DNA of 58,632 bases from an uncultured Anaerococcus sp. (GTDB lineage Bacteria; Bacillota; Clostridia; Tissierellales; Peptoniphilaceae), in contig NZ_CAMXYR010000004.1 in NCBI RefSeq assembly GCF_947253225.1, positions 1 through 58,632 on the forward strand. The letters run 5' to 3'. Both the position numbers and the translations under genes were made by a program. Positions 33,441-42,112 of this stretch are shown in pieces. How positions within the stretch are numbered: position 1 is the stretch's first letter; every line of letters begins with the position of its first letter. The notes beneath the pieces are model-generated. The model was given only the letters and a program-made list of their open reading frames with translations, was not told where the DNA came from and did no database searches.

Positions 33441-35528
33441 CTAATTTATTTTCAGGAATTTATTAGCACCTTCTACATCCAAAAGATTTCTTAAAATATA
33501 AGCAATTTTTAAGTCATCACTAACAAGGTCCATATATTTATTAGCCAAAAGATATGAGGCTACTTGCTTGGGGTTTTTGTTAAGGTAGGCTATAATATCT
33601 TCATCCCTTAGTGGATTCTTCCTGATTTTTGTGAGAATTTTTTCGACATCCTTCCCTATTATGGTTGATGAAGTATCAACAACTTTGAAAGTTCCTAAGG
33701 ATGATTTTATATTTGCCATTAGACCAATCGTTCTTGTTATTCTTGTTCCTCTAAAAGTTCTTAAACCATGGCCATCCTTATCGTTAATCAGATAAAACCC
33801 ATCCTCATTCTTGTCTACAAAAAGACCATCAAGGATACTATTTATTTTTTCATTATAAGAATATTTATCTCTATCGGATATGATTTCTTCCATTTTTTCT
33901 CTAATCTCATTTGAAATATCCCCACCTCTTGTCGAAGCAAAGTCTGGAGCCTCTCCTTCTTCTGCCCTATTTACAAGAATTTTCTTAGTTTTTAGGTTTA
34001 TTGATTCAACCTTCCAAACAAGACCCGCTAGATATATTCTATCTCCCTTTTTTAGGTCAATACTCTTTTCTATTTCTCCAATTTTTGCTTTTTCATTAAA
34101 AACATTAAAATTATCCGCCTGAATAAATTGGTTATAAAAAGATCCCATCTTCATTAGTTTTTCAGTTTCAATTCCTGTTATATACTCATTTTCAAGCTTT
34201 TCTATATAGCCTTTCTTGACCATATTATTGGTTATTTTCATAAATTCTTCATAGGATATATCAAAATCAAGTATCTTAAATAGATTATTATACTCATCAA
34301 GAGCAAGTCCATTTTTTTCTAGTAGGCTTGATAGGACTTGGTGGGCAAATACGTCGTAAGGTTTTTCTAGCTGGTCGATTTTATCAAGACTTCCTTGTTT
34401 GTAAAGGGAAATAGTAGCAAGAGCTTGGACTAAATCCCAAGGATTGGTAGCTATTTGGTGAAGGATGGATTTGTGAGTTTTTCTTCCAGATCTACCTAAT
34501 CTTTGAGCTAGGGATAAGACCGAGTAAGTTGAACCATATTGGCAGATAGAGTAGACACTTCCTATATCAATTCCTAGTTCGAGTGTTGAAGTTGCACAAA
34601 TTATAAATTTTTCCGAATCCCTTCTCTTGGCAAAGTTTTCAATTTCTTTTCTTCTTTGCTTGCTAACAGAGGAATGATGGGCGAAAATTTCTGTAGGAAG
34701 TTTTTGTTCAGCCACTTTTTTTCTTAGAGATACTGCCAAACTTTCAACATTTTTTCTAGAATTTGGGAAAACTAGCATAGAACCTTCTTCAGAAAATTTT
34801 AAAATTCTTTCTGTAGTTTCGTCTGTTATATTATCTTCTTGTATATAAGAAATGCTTGCCACAAGTTCATTTTTACTTTGATCTACCAGTATATTTGTAT
34901 CCCTACCATTGTTGAAAAAGTTTTTTGCTAACTCATAATTCTCATCACCTATAGTTGCTGAAAGGCCAATAAAACGAGGAGAATTATCAGTGTATTTTAC
35001 TAATCTCATTAGCAAACTCTTTAATTGAATGCCCCTATTTCCTGACAAAAATCCATGTATTTCATCGACTATGACATAATCAAGACCTTTAAAGAGCTTG
35101 TTTGCTTGATCTCCTTTGTTTACAAAAATAGCCTCCAAGGATTCTGGGGTTATCAAACATATACCCTTAGGGTTTTCAAACAGTTTTTCTTTTTTGCTCT
35201 GGTTTGCTTCTCCATGCCAACTTGTTACAGGGATATCCATATCCTTGCACATATCTTGGATTCTTTTGAATTGATCGTTTATCAAGGCTATGAGAGGAGA
35301 AATGTAGAGAATTCTTAGTCCCCTCCTAAGGTCCCTTGCCGTTGAAATCGCAGGCAAGAAAGCAGCCTCTGTTTTCCCTTGGGCCGTTGGTGCAATAAGG
35401 ATTAAATTATTTTCGCTTGCATATATTTGCCTAATAGATGCCTGTTGAATTTTGGTTAGTTTAGGCCAAGAGTTTTTGTAAACATACTCCTTCATTGGCT
35501 TTGCTAATAATGCATATACATCGGTCAT
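33441..35528 (-). CDS. Lhr/BrxHI-like superfamily 2 helicase
   Basis: A 695-residue DEAD/DEAH-type helicase. Motif I is APTAQGKT at 46-53 (Ala-Gln where most have Gly-Ser), motif II DEIH at 155-158, motif III SAT at 190-192, and motif VI QRLGRSGR at 342-349; the helicase core ends near 390. The C-terminal 300 residues ('RGGDISNEIREKMEEI', 'DGHGLRTFRGTRITRTIGLM') resemble the Lhr-type accessory region also found in BREX BrxHI. The start overlaps the stop of the BrxD-like ATPase by 4 bases, so the pair is translated together, as in BREX type 2/3 where brxD and brxHI neighbour each other. Confidence 0.8.
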   Translation of the reverse strand: MTDVYALLAKPMKEYVYKNSWPKLTKIQQASIRQIYASENNLILIAPTAQGKTEAAFLPAISTARDLRRGLRILYISPLIALINDQFKRIQDMCKDMDIPVTSWHGEANQSKKEKLFENPKGICLITPESLEAIFVNKGDQANKLFKGLDYVIVDEIHGFLSGNRGIQLKSLLMRLVKYTDNSPRFIGLSATIGDENYELAKNFFNNGRDTNILVDQSKNELVASISYIQEDNITDETTERILKFSEEGSMLVFPNSRKNVESLAVSLRKKVAEQKLPTEIFAHHSSVSKQRRKEIENFAKRRDSEKFIICATSTLELGIDIGSVYSICQYGSTYSVLSLAQRLGRSGRKTHKSILHQIATNPWDLVQALATISLYKQGSLDKIDQLEKPYDVFAHQVLSSLLEKNGLALDEYNNLFKILDFDISYEEFMKITNNMVKKGYIEKLENEYITGIETEKLMKMGSFYNQFIQADNFNVFNEKAKIGEIEKSIDLKKGDRIYLAGLVWKVESINLKTKKILVNRAEEGEAPDFASTRGGDISNEIREKMEEIISDRDKYSYNEKINSILDGLFVDKNEDGFYLINDKDGHGLRTFRGTRITRTIGLMANIKSSLGTFKVVDTSSTIIGKDVEKILTKIRKNPLRDEDIIAYLNKNPKQVASYLLANKYMDLVSDDLKIAYILRNLLDVEGANKFLKIN

Positions 35529-36850
35529 ATCATTAAAATATCATCATCCATATCCAGCGGATCTCTACTTACTGGTTCAAGAATGTTTTTGTACTTATCA
35601 TCAAGAATTTTTTCTATTGTTATATCCTCGTTTTGTCTTTTGAGATCTAAAATTTCCAGAAAATCCTTGATTACTGCTCGTGGTGTCAAAAATTCATGAG
35701 CTCCTGGTCTATTTAACTGACCTTCCATATATTTAACTATCTGACCTTCACTTACTTCTATTTCTTGCTTGTAATTGATGTTATAAATATTTACCAAATT
35801 TTCCAAAAGAGTGTAGATTTCTTCATCGGTCAGAGCTTTTAAGCTAAGGACTGTTCTTTTGGTATTAACAAGCAATAAATCACAATCTTGCTCACTTCCT
35901 ATCCTGCCTTGCAAGGCTCCATATGAGGACATTCCTCTAGTTTTATCAAAAACTGTTGGCCTAGTTGCACCGAAGTTTACAAAAAGTCCCTTAGATTTCT
36001 CACTCTTACATTCGTTATATATATTTAAAATTCTCTCGTAATTTCTCTCTCTAGTTACTGCTTGGGGGATTTTGTAAAGGTTGACTGCTTCATCAAAATT
36101 AACGACAAATCCCTTATATCCAAGGGCAACGAAGAGTTCTGCCAAGGTTTTTAAACCATCAAAATAGTTATCATCATCAATAATTCGATTTATACCTAGT
36201 TCTCTCTTTGCCTCAGTTTTTGTTGTGATATCGCCCCTAAGCCACCTTAATGCCTTCATCTTTAACATCCTATCATCCCTCACAAAGGCTTGGTAGTATT
36301 TACTTAGTGCTTGACCAAATTCATAAGAAAGACCAACAGAAGAAAAGCTTGCGAGTGTATCTAAAATAGCCTTGTTTACCTCATTTTCACAAGCTCCCCT
36401 TATAAGTTCACTTACTTCTACTAGCTTATCAGCAGAAACTTCTGCAAAAATTTTCATCAACCACTGATCAATTATTTGTTCAATTACATTACCTGACCTT
36501 GAAGTTTTTGTTTTTATATTTCCCACAAGTTCACTATATAAGGCTAAGGCTTTCTTATCAGTTGCATAAAATCTTCTTTGAGGAGCAAGGTCTATAGTTG
36601 AGCTGACAAAGTCCTTGGCTAGAGCTAATTGTTCAATAGTCGCAAGCATAAAAGATTTGCCAGAACCGAAATCTCCCACCCAAAATCTAATATCACTTCC
36701 ACCTAAAGCTACATCATCAAGTATGCCTATAACTTCCTCAACTTCCCTTTTTCTGCCGACTAGGAGGTGCTCTATACCAATACTAGGTACAACTCCACCT
36801 TCCAGTGATTTTATAATAACAGCCGCTTGCTTAGGATTAATTTTTGCCAT
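35525..36850 (-). CDS. BrxD-like ATPase (DUF2791 type)
   Basis: A 441-residue P-loop ATPase. 'IEHLLVGRKREVEEVIGILDDVALGGSDIRFWVGDFGSGKSFML' carries Walker A at 59-66; the spacing, the 'L-L-V-G-R' lead-in and 'G-x-G-S-G-K-S' match BREX BrxD. Walker B is 'GFVVNFDEAVNLY' with D253-E254, and 'LFVNFGATRPTVF' and 'FLTPRAVIKDFLEIL' continue the AAA-like domain. In BREX the protein's exact job is unknown. It overlaps both neighbours (14 bases with the TerB-C gene, 4 with the helicase), pointing to a stoichiometric complex. Confidence 0.75.
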   Translation of the reverse strand: MAKINPKQAAVIIKSLEGGVVPSIGIEHLLVGRKREVEEVIGILDDVALGGSDIRFWVGDFGSGKSFMLATIEQLALAKDFVSSTIDLAPQRRFYATDKKALALYSELVGNIKTKTSRSGNVIEQIIDQWLMKIFAEVSADKLVEVSELIRGACENEVNKAILDTLASFSSVGLSYEFGQALSKYYQAFVRDDRMLKMKALRWLRGDITTKTEAKRELGINRIIDDDNYFDGLKTLAELFVALGYKGFVVNFDEAVNLYKIPQAVTRERNYERILNIYNECKSEKSKGLFVNFGATRPTVFDKTRGMSSYGALQGRIGSEQDCDLLLVNTKRTVLSLKALTDEEIYTLLENLVNIYNINYKQEIEVSEGQIVKYMEGQLNRPGAHEFLTPRAVIKDFLEILDLKRQNEDITIEKILDDKYKNILEPVSRDPLDMDDDILMI

Positions 36851-38192
36851 CTACTAACTCCTTTACCATGTCCACATAAAAGGGATCAATACTTATCTTT
36901 TCATCTTCAACTACCAGACCTTGGTCATCCAGATAAGGATACAAGGCCTCATTGACCTTATTCAAGTAGGCACTTGCCAAAAGTCCCTCCTTGATGGCAT
37001 AAGATTTTAAGGCTTCCATTGAGATATTACCGTCAGATAAAAGTTTTTTTAGAAAATCACAAGTATTTTCATCAAAAGCTCCTGGTTCATCTTCCCTCTC
37101 CTCATCTTTAAAATCAACTTCATGAATATCTTCTATTTCTTCAATTTTAGCTATATCATCTACTTCATCATTTATAAATTCACTGACCCTAGCTACAGTA
37201 GAATTCAAGTCTTTCCTTGATTTAATAACTTTTTCACTATCAATATTAATTTTTTTAGTAAGCTTTCTATCAAGAGATAAAAACTCATCAATTAAATCCA
37301 TAGTCAGAGGTCTTTCTTTAGTCAACTTTTTAAATTTTTCAAGATTTTCAGGCAATATTATCTTGAAAAGTCGATTTTTATCCGCCTTATCCATTTGCCC
37401 AGATTTTTCTAAATAATAAAATCCAATTAGGCTGGTAAATTTGTAAAAGGACTTAGTCAAGGTTTTGGCTAAGTTTTTCTCAGAAATTTTTAAAAACTCA
37501 TCTGTAAGGTCTATTTGCCTAGAAAAATCTACATCTTCTATGAATTTTGCCATATCATTTACCCTAGTTGGGTTGTCCTTGAAAAATTGAAAATATATTT
37601 CTTCTATTTTTTCATAAGCCAAGTTTTCATAAAAGTCCTCAAGATTTTTATAAAAAAAGTTTAGAAGCTTTTCCATATCATTTTCTTTGAGAAAATCCAC
37701 CTGCTTACTCACATCAATTTCTGTAAAAATAATAAAGTTTGCCCTAAGTCTTTGCTCGCAAATTATAAGTAAAGCATCGAGAATATTTGTCGAAAGCTTG
37801 TAGGGGCTTTTGTAGAGGAAAATTTTATCTGTCCTTATATCATCTCTTGCAAATATTTGTTTCATAGTAGCCAAATATGAAGAAAAAAGCAAACGCCTAG
37901 CTAAGGAATACTTCCAAACTTGGTTATTCCTTCTCGTAATCAGTCTTAGGACTTCTTTCTCATCCTCACTGAACTGGTAAAAGTCAAGATTTTCTTCAAA
38001 CTCATCAACGTGCTTTACCACTTTGTATCCAAAATTTCTCGTTTCTTTTTTATCAAGACTAATATCAAAGATTCCCTTGAGTTTTTCCGAATCAATAGTT
38101 CTTCTAAAAGATTTCTTATCCTCTTTCTTGTCAATGCTAGAAATATCCGCTAATAAATCATTTATAAGTTCGAAAATACCGTCAAACTTCAT
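36837..38192 (-). CDS. TerB-C-domain protein, first gene of the putative defence operon
   Basis: A 451-residue, Lys- and Glu-rich, mostly helical protein. Residues ~1-360 resemble nothing I can name. The last ~75 residues ('FLKKLLSDGNISMEALKSYAIKEGLLASAYLNKVNEALYPYLDDQGLVVED') follow the TerB-C pattern: a helix, 'G-L-x' with hydrophobic spacing, 'I-N-x-x' and a 'D-D' with an acidic tail. TerB-N/TerB-C proteins encoded beside P-loop ATPases and helicases have been proposed as stress or defence modules. The ATG at 38192 follows GGGGGTGG; the longer reading starts on the -10 element itself and cannot be right. Confidence 0.55.
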   Translation of the reverse strand: MKFDGIFELINDLLADISSIDKKEDKKSFRRTIDSEKLKGIFDISLDKKETRNFGYKVVKHVDEFEENLDFYQFSEDEKEVLRLITRRNNQVWKYSLARRLLFSSYLATMKQIFARDDIRTDKIFLYKSPYKLSTNILDALLIICEQRLRANFIIFTEIDVSKQVDFLKENDMEKLLNFFYKNLEDFYENLAYEKIEEIYFQFFKDNPTRVNDMAKFIEDVDFSRQIDLTDEFLKISEKNLAKTLTKSFYKFTSLIGFYYLEKSGQMDKADKNRLFKIILPENLEKFKKLTKERPLTMDLIDEFLSLDRKLTKKINIDSEKVIKSRKDLNSTVARVSEFINDEVDDIAKIEEIEDIHEVDFKDEEREDEPGAFDENTCDFLKKLLSDGNISMEALKSYAIKEGLLASAYLNKVNEALYPYLDDQGLVVEDEKISIDPFYVDMVKELVDGKN

Positions 38193-38217
38193 TCTCCACC
38201 CCCAAACTCTTCTTTTC

Positions 38218-38246
38218 ATTATACTGCTTGTTGGAATTTTCTTGAA
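38218..38246 (-). promoter_or_regulatory. Promoter of the putative defence operon
   Basis: TTCAAG and TATAAT on the minus strand are 17 bases apart. Transcription would begin near 38211, 19 bases before the ATG. Confidence 0.6.
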
Positions 38247-38256
38247 ATTTAGGCAA

Positions 38257-38280
38257 ATAAAAAAGCTAGTCTTAGCTAGC
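38257..38280 (-). terminator. Terminator overlapping the FN3K-like stop codon
   Basis: GCTAG (38265-38269) and CTAGC (38276-38280) form a short stem on the minus strand, followed by TTTTTTATTT. The stop TAG is in the stem. It separates the kinase gene from the defence operon. Confidence 0.6.
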
Positions 38281-39133
38281 CTTTAAAAGAAATAATCTTA
38301 TCCATTGCCCTATCGACAGATGTTTTATAAGAACTTCCAAATTTGTGGAGGTGGACCATCAAAAAATACAACTTATAAAATTCAAGTCTTAGAGCAAATC
38401 CTTCATCTAAGGGATAATATTTGTTGTAAGCTTGGTAAAAGCTTTTGTCAAAACCAGAAAAGACCATGGATATGCCAAGGTCAAACTCCCTATCTCCATA
38501 AAAGGGAGATGGGTCAAAAATTGCTGGTTGTCCGTCTTTGAGGAACATAAAATTTCCGCTCCACAAATCACCATGGAGGAGAGACGGCCTACTAGTGTGC
38601 TTATCCAAGGCCTCTTCTATAATTTTCCTTACCTTCTCATAAGTTTTATACCTACTCTCATCCCACAAGGAAGTTTCCAAAAGTAAGGCACTTAATTTAT
38701 CCATCCTCTCTTCAAGAAAAACTTCTTTCCATGTGTCCTTATATGTATTTGAGAAGATAATTCTTGAGCCATGGTAGGCGTAATCAAAGCCAAATTGTCC
38801 ATTTGGACTTTCAATCCTATGAAGGTCCGCAATAAGCCTTCCGAGGTCTCTAAAATCACCCACAAATCCTTCTTCCAAAAAATCAAGAAGTAGATAGGCA
38901 TCCCTTCCAACCAAACCACATGAAATAACCCTAGGAGCCTTTATATTATTTTTTTCAAAAAGTTTAAGGCCCATAACTTCTGCTTGGTAGAAATTTTTCC
39001 TAGCATTTTTTTGAACTAAGCAAAAATACTCACCACCCCTTGCATACACCTTATAGGCATCATTCACATCCCCTCCACAAAGAATTCTAACATCATAAAT
39101 TCCTTCAAGAGGTAAACTCTCAAAAATATCCAT
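38276..39133 (-). CDS. Fructosamine-3-kinase-like phosphotransferase
   Basis: A 285-residue kinase of the fructosamine kinase/aminoglycoside phosphotransferase fold. 'RILCGGDVNDAYKV' is the nucleotide loop, the catalytic loop is LLHGDLWSGNFMF near 190, and 'AIFDPSPFYGDREFDLGIS' supplies the magnesium-binding aspartate. 'HGDLWSGN' and 'D-P-x-x-x-Y-G-D-R-E' are specific to the FN3K/YniA branch, which phosphorylates sugar-modified (glycated) amines for repair. AGGAGGG precedes the ATG. Confidence 0.85.
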   Translation of the reverse strand: MDIFESLPLEGIYDVRILCGGDVNDAYKVYARGGEYFCLVQKNARKNFYQAEVMGLKLFEKNNIKAPRVISCGLVGRDAYLLLDFLEEGFVGDFRDLGRLIADLHRIESPNGQFGFDYAYHGSRIIFSNTYKDTWKEVFLEERMDKLSALLLETSLWDESRYKTYEKVRKIIEEALDKHTSRPSLLHGDLWSGNFMFLKDGQPAIFDPSPFYGDREFDLGISMVFSGFDKSFYQAYNKYYPLDEGFALRLEFYKLYFLMVHLHKFGSSYKTSVDRAMDKIISFKG

Positions 39134-39155
39134 TTCGCCCTCCTAATCTATATAA

Positions 39156-39184
39156 ATTATAACAGAAAAAAATGTCCTTATAAA
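39156..39184 (-). promoter_or_regulatory. Candidate promoter of the FN3K-like gene
   Basis: TTTATA and TATAAT on the minus strand are separated by 17 bases. The -35 part overlaps the MarR terminator. Confidence 0.35.
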
Positions 39185-39215
39185 AAAATCATCTTAGCCT
39201 AAGCTAAAATGATTT
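39182..39215 (-). terminator. Terminator overlapping the MarR stop codon
   Basis: AAATCAT/TTAGC (39186-39198) pairs with GCTAA/ATGATTT (39203-39215) around CTAA; the minus strand continues with seven T residues. The core AGCCTAAGCTAA also occurs in the terminator at 6118-6150. Confidence 0.8.
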
Positions 39216-39656
39216 CAAGTTTGCCTTTTCCCATTTACTAGTAGAATTTTCCATCTTTGCAATGATTTCTTTAAACTTTCTTATATCTTCCTCGCTAAGG
39301 TCGCTTTCAGAGCACTTAACAAAATCTATGGCAATATCTTCTATTTCCCTAAGTTTTTTCTTACCCTTTTGGGAAAGGTAGATGGATTTTTTACGCATAT
39401 CTTCAGAATTAACTTTTCTCTCAATCAGTCCATCTCTTTGTAGTCTATCTAGTAGACCTGTCATTGTTGATTCTCTAATATGCATATATGAAGCTAAATC
39501 TTTTTGAGTAATAGATTCAGACTTACTTATGTAGTACATAGCAACACACTGACTCCTTGTAACTCCGTATGACAAAACAACATTGTTAAAAGAGTCTGCA
39601 ATTTCCTTTGATGCAATAGTTATAGCAAAAGCTATATCTTCTTCAAAATTCATCAT
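39204..39656 (-). CDS. MarR-family transcription regulator
   Basis: A 150-residue winged-helix regulator. 'SITQKDLASYMHIRESTMTGLLDRLQRDGLIERKVNSEDMRKKSIYLSQKGKKKL' holds the recognition helix and wing (residues ~48-105), with dimerisation helices at both ends. It adjoins the zinc-import operon but lacks the histidines of the zinc sensor AdcR, so that identity is not supported. Two ATGs occur in tandem after AAGGAG. Its own promoter carries an inverted repeat between -35 and -10, suggesting autoregulation. Target genes and ligand are unknown; the adjacent FN3K-like gene has a separate promoter. Confidence 0.88.
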   Translation of the reverse strand: MMNFEEDIAFAITIASKEIADSFNNVVLSYGVTRSQCVAMYYISKSESITQKDLASYMHIRESTMTGLLDRLQRDGLIERKVNSEDMRKKSIYLSQKGKKKLREIEDIAIDFVKCSESDLSEEDIRKFKEIIAKMENSTSKWEKANLKSF

Positions 39657-39725
39657 AACAATCTCCTTACTAGGCTATACTAAAAAACCTAATATCTTGG
39701 GATAAAAATACAATCCCAGATTACC

Positions 39726-39754
39726 ATTATAACAACTTTATCACCAGTTGTAAA
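39726..39754 (-). promoter_or_regulatory. MarR promoter with internal operator
   Basis: TTTACA and TATAAT on the minus strand are 17 bases apart. ACAACT (39732-39737) and AGTTGT (39746-39751) form a perfect inverted repeat in the spacer, a likely MarR self-binding site. Confidence 0.65.
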
Positions 39755-39783
39755 ATAAGGTTATTTAGCTAACCATTATTCCA

Positions 39784-39816
39784 TCAGGATTCTAGAATAT
39801 TTTCCTAGAACCCTGA
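39784..39816 (-). terminator. Hairpin downstream of the zinc operon
   Basis: TCAGGATTCTAG (39784-39795) pairs with CTAGAACCCTGA (39805-39816), 12 bp with one G-U, inside a further TAACCAT/ATGGTTA pairing. There is no clean T run, so it may be an RNA-stabilising 3' end rather than a strong terminator. Confidence 0.5.
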
Positions 39817-39843
39817 CTATGGTTATAATTAGTTTGAGCTATT

Positions 39844-42102
39844 TTACCTAGCTTGGTCCTTGCTTGCCTCAGATATCTTATCACTATTTTCTGTATTCAC
39901 ATCTGGATTTTTCTCATTGATAAAATTGTCTTTGGTATCTTCAGACTTATTTTTATCGCTGACTTCTTCTTTTTGATTCTCATTTGCTAATTTATGGTCA
40001 TTATCTTTTACCACTATACCTTGATTATAATTATCCCTATCCATTTTGTCAACATCGCTAGGGTTTTCTTCATCTTCTTTAGAAGAATCCTCTAATTTCT
40101 TTTCTAACTCTTCATCAGAAAGGACTTCAGGTAGCTTGCCTTTGTGGCTAATTTTTCCATCAACTTTTTCAAATTCACTAAGATTTATTGCTACAGAATC
40201 ATCACCAGAGTAGATATAAATATCATTTCCGACTTGAAGTATCCTAGTAGAATCATTAATCTTATAGTATTCTTTGAGATATTCGACTACTTCCCAACCT
40301 TCTACTTGTGGTTGGTATTGCAAGTCTGTTCCAGGATTTTCAATCTTATATTTCATCGCAGCAACAACGTCCTTGGCTGTGTAAGGGCCAAATTCCTTAG
40401 CCTTTTCCTTTTGGATAATTTGTTTTATAGTTATGGCGTGGTAATGACCCCCATGAAGCCAATAAAATACATTCTTCCTTAGCCCATCAGAGCCATAGAC
40501 TTCTTTGCCATCATTTGGAACATCCCCATAGGCTTCCATACTCTTTAAGTTATCGTCCATGTAGGATTTTATTTTATTATCAATGATTTGTGCTCTAACA
40601 TCTGCATAGGTAAAGATTTCCCTATCATCAACCTTAATATCTGAGTTGTGGTTGCTTTCGTCGATGTATTCCGCATTTGGATAGTGGGCTTTTGGATTAG
40701 TATTTACTACAGTTTCATTTCCATCCTTATCATACAAGTGCCAGTGGTCGCCATGGTCAATTATTCTAACTATATTTTCTGGCCATTGGTCTTTATTTTT
40801 TTCAGGTTTAGGGTTCTCCTCATTAGGTTGAGGTTTTTTATCTTTCTCATAATCTCCAAAAAAGGCTTTAGGATATAGTTTTCTAGGGTCTTGGTAGGTT
40901 ATTGATTCCCTTCCCTTAGAATCAAAGATATGATAGTGGTTCTCGTGCTTTAGAATTTTTACTATATCGAAAATATCTGCTGGTTGTTGACCAATAATAT
41001 TTACAATTTTCATCTCCCTTATATCCTTAATTCTTTGCTCTTCTTGGGAAAGTTGAGGCTTTTCTTGATCCACTTTTGGTGGTTTGACCGAAGGTTCTTC
41101 TTCTTTCCTTTGACTTGAACCGTGGCTACCATGATAGATGCCAAATTCAGCATCAGGATACTTACTTCTTGGATCTACATAGGAGATATATTCATTTCCC
41201 TTGTTGGTGTAGATATGGTAGTGGTCTTGATGTTTTAGGATTTTTATTACCCTTTCCTGGTTTTTGTTTCCTTGTGGAATAACATCTTTGGGATCCTTTA
41301 CCTTTACAAGTTTGTCAATATTTTTTAATTTATTTGATGAACTTGCACTTGGGCTACTCGTCCAAGTTTTTCCTGGTCTAGTTTTACTTGCTAGATGAGA
41401 TGAACCACCGTGACTTCCTACATATTGACCAAAACTTGCATTTGGATATAGACTCCTTGGGTCTTCGTAGGAGATGTATTCGTTACCCTTGTTGGTATAA
41501 ATATGGAAGTGGTCTTCGTGCTGGAGAATTTTCACTACATATTCTCCCTTATCTTCAAGATTTTCTTTTATTTTTCTAGCATTAGTTGCACTTTTTCCAT
41601 TAGAGCTAGCACTTGAACCATGGCTACCATGATAAACTCCAACTCTAATATTCGGAAATTGGGCTGATGGGTCTTCATAGGTTAGGTATTCATTTCCATC
41701 TCTAGTATAGACATGCCAGTGGTCGCCATGTTTTTTGATTGAAACAACGTCCATGCCACTCAAAACATTTTTTGAAACGACACTAACTAGATCCATTGCC
41801 TTATCTCCCATTTTTTCTGGATCGGTGTAGGTAATGTGCTCTTTGCCATCCTTGGTGAAAACGTGCCAATGGTCGCCGTGTTTTACAACTCTTACTATAT
41901 CTTCTTTCTTGATTTCTGAATCTATCAATACTTCTGTAGTCTTATCTTTCTTGTAGCTAGTTTTCTTACTAACAAAGCTTGTTTGATTTTTCATTGCTTC
42001 ATTTTTTGTGCCATCCTTTTTGCCAAAAAGGGAACAAGATGAAAGTATGACTGCCGAAAGAGAACAGACAGCCATAATTTTTCCTATATGCATTTTTTTC
42101 AT
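39844..42102 (-). CDS. Histidine triad (Pht-like) zinc-binding lipoprotein
   Basis: A 752-residue surface lipoprotein with lipobox L-S-S-C (C23). It has seven HxxHxH histidine triads, starting at H75, H125, H195, H291, H386, H450 and H550. The first six are in repeats of the form 'KHGDHWHxYTxxGNEYIxYxDPRxxYPxAxFGxYxGSHGSS', spaced by 50-96 residues; the seventh sits in a longer C-terminal domain. Streptococcal Pht proteins use such triads to bind Zn2+ and hand it to AdcAII. Being the last gene of a znuACB operon strongly supports zinc scavenging. The C-terminus is a charged low-complexity tail. AGGAGA precedes the ATG. Confidence 0.85.
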   Translation of the reverse strand: MKKMHIGKIMAVCSLSAVILSSCSLFGKKDGTKNEAMKNQTSFVSKKTSYKKDKTTEVLIDSEIKKEDIVRVVKHGDHWHVFTKDGKEHITYTDPEKMGDKAMDLVSVVSKNVLSGMDVVSIKKHGDHWHVYTRDGNEYLTYEDPSAQFPNIRVGVYHGSHGSSASSNGKSATNARKIKENLEDKGEYVVKILQHEDHFHIYTNKGNEYISYEDPRSLYPNASFGQYVGSHGGSSHLASKTRPGKTWTSSPSASSSNKLKNIDKLVKVKDPKDVIPQGNKNQERVIKILKHQDHYHIYTNKGNEYISYVDPRSKYPDAEFGIYHGSHGSSQRKEEEPSVKPPKVDQEKPQLSQEEQRIKDIREMKIVNIIGQQPADIFDIVKILKHENHYHIFDSKGRESITYQDPRKLYPKAFFGDYEKDKKPQPNEENPKPEKNKDQWPENIVRIIDHGDHWHLYDKDGNETVVNTNPKAHYPNAEYIDESNHNSDIKVDDREIFTYADVRAQIIDNKIKSYMDDNLKSMEAYGDVPNDGKEVYGSDGLRKNVFYWLHGGHYHAITIKQIIQKEKAKEFGPYTAKDVVAAMKYKIENPGTDLQYQPQVEGWEVVEYLKEYYKINDSTRILQVGNDIYIYSGDDSVAINLSEFEKVDGKISHKGKLPEVLSDEELEKKLEDSSKEDEENPSDVDKMDRDNYNQGIVVKDNDHKLANENQKEEVSDKNKSEDTKDNFINEKNPDVNTENSDKISEASKDQAR

Positions 42103-42112
42103 ATTAATTCTC

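Noticed and set aside
32487..38192. Complete BREX system
   Set aside because: Only BrxD- and BrxHI-like proteins are present. No PglX, PglZ, BrxC/PglY, BrxA or BrxB is visible in the window.
39204..39656. AdcR as identity of the MarR regulator beside the zinc operon
   Set aside because: The histidine-rich zinc-binding segment of AdcR is missing, the gene has its own promoter and a different operator from the znuA sites.
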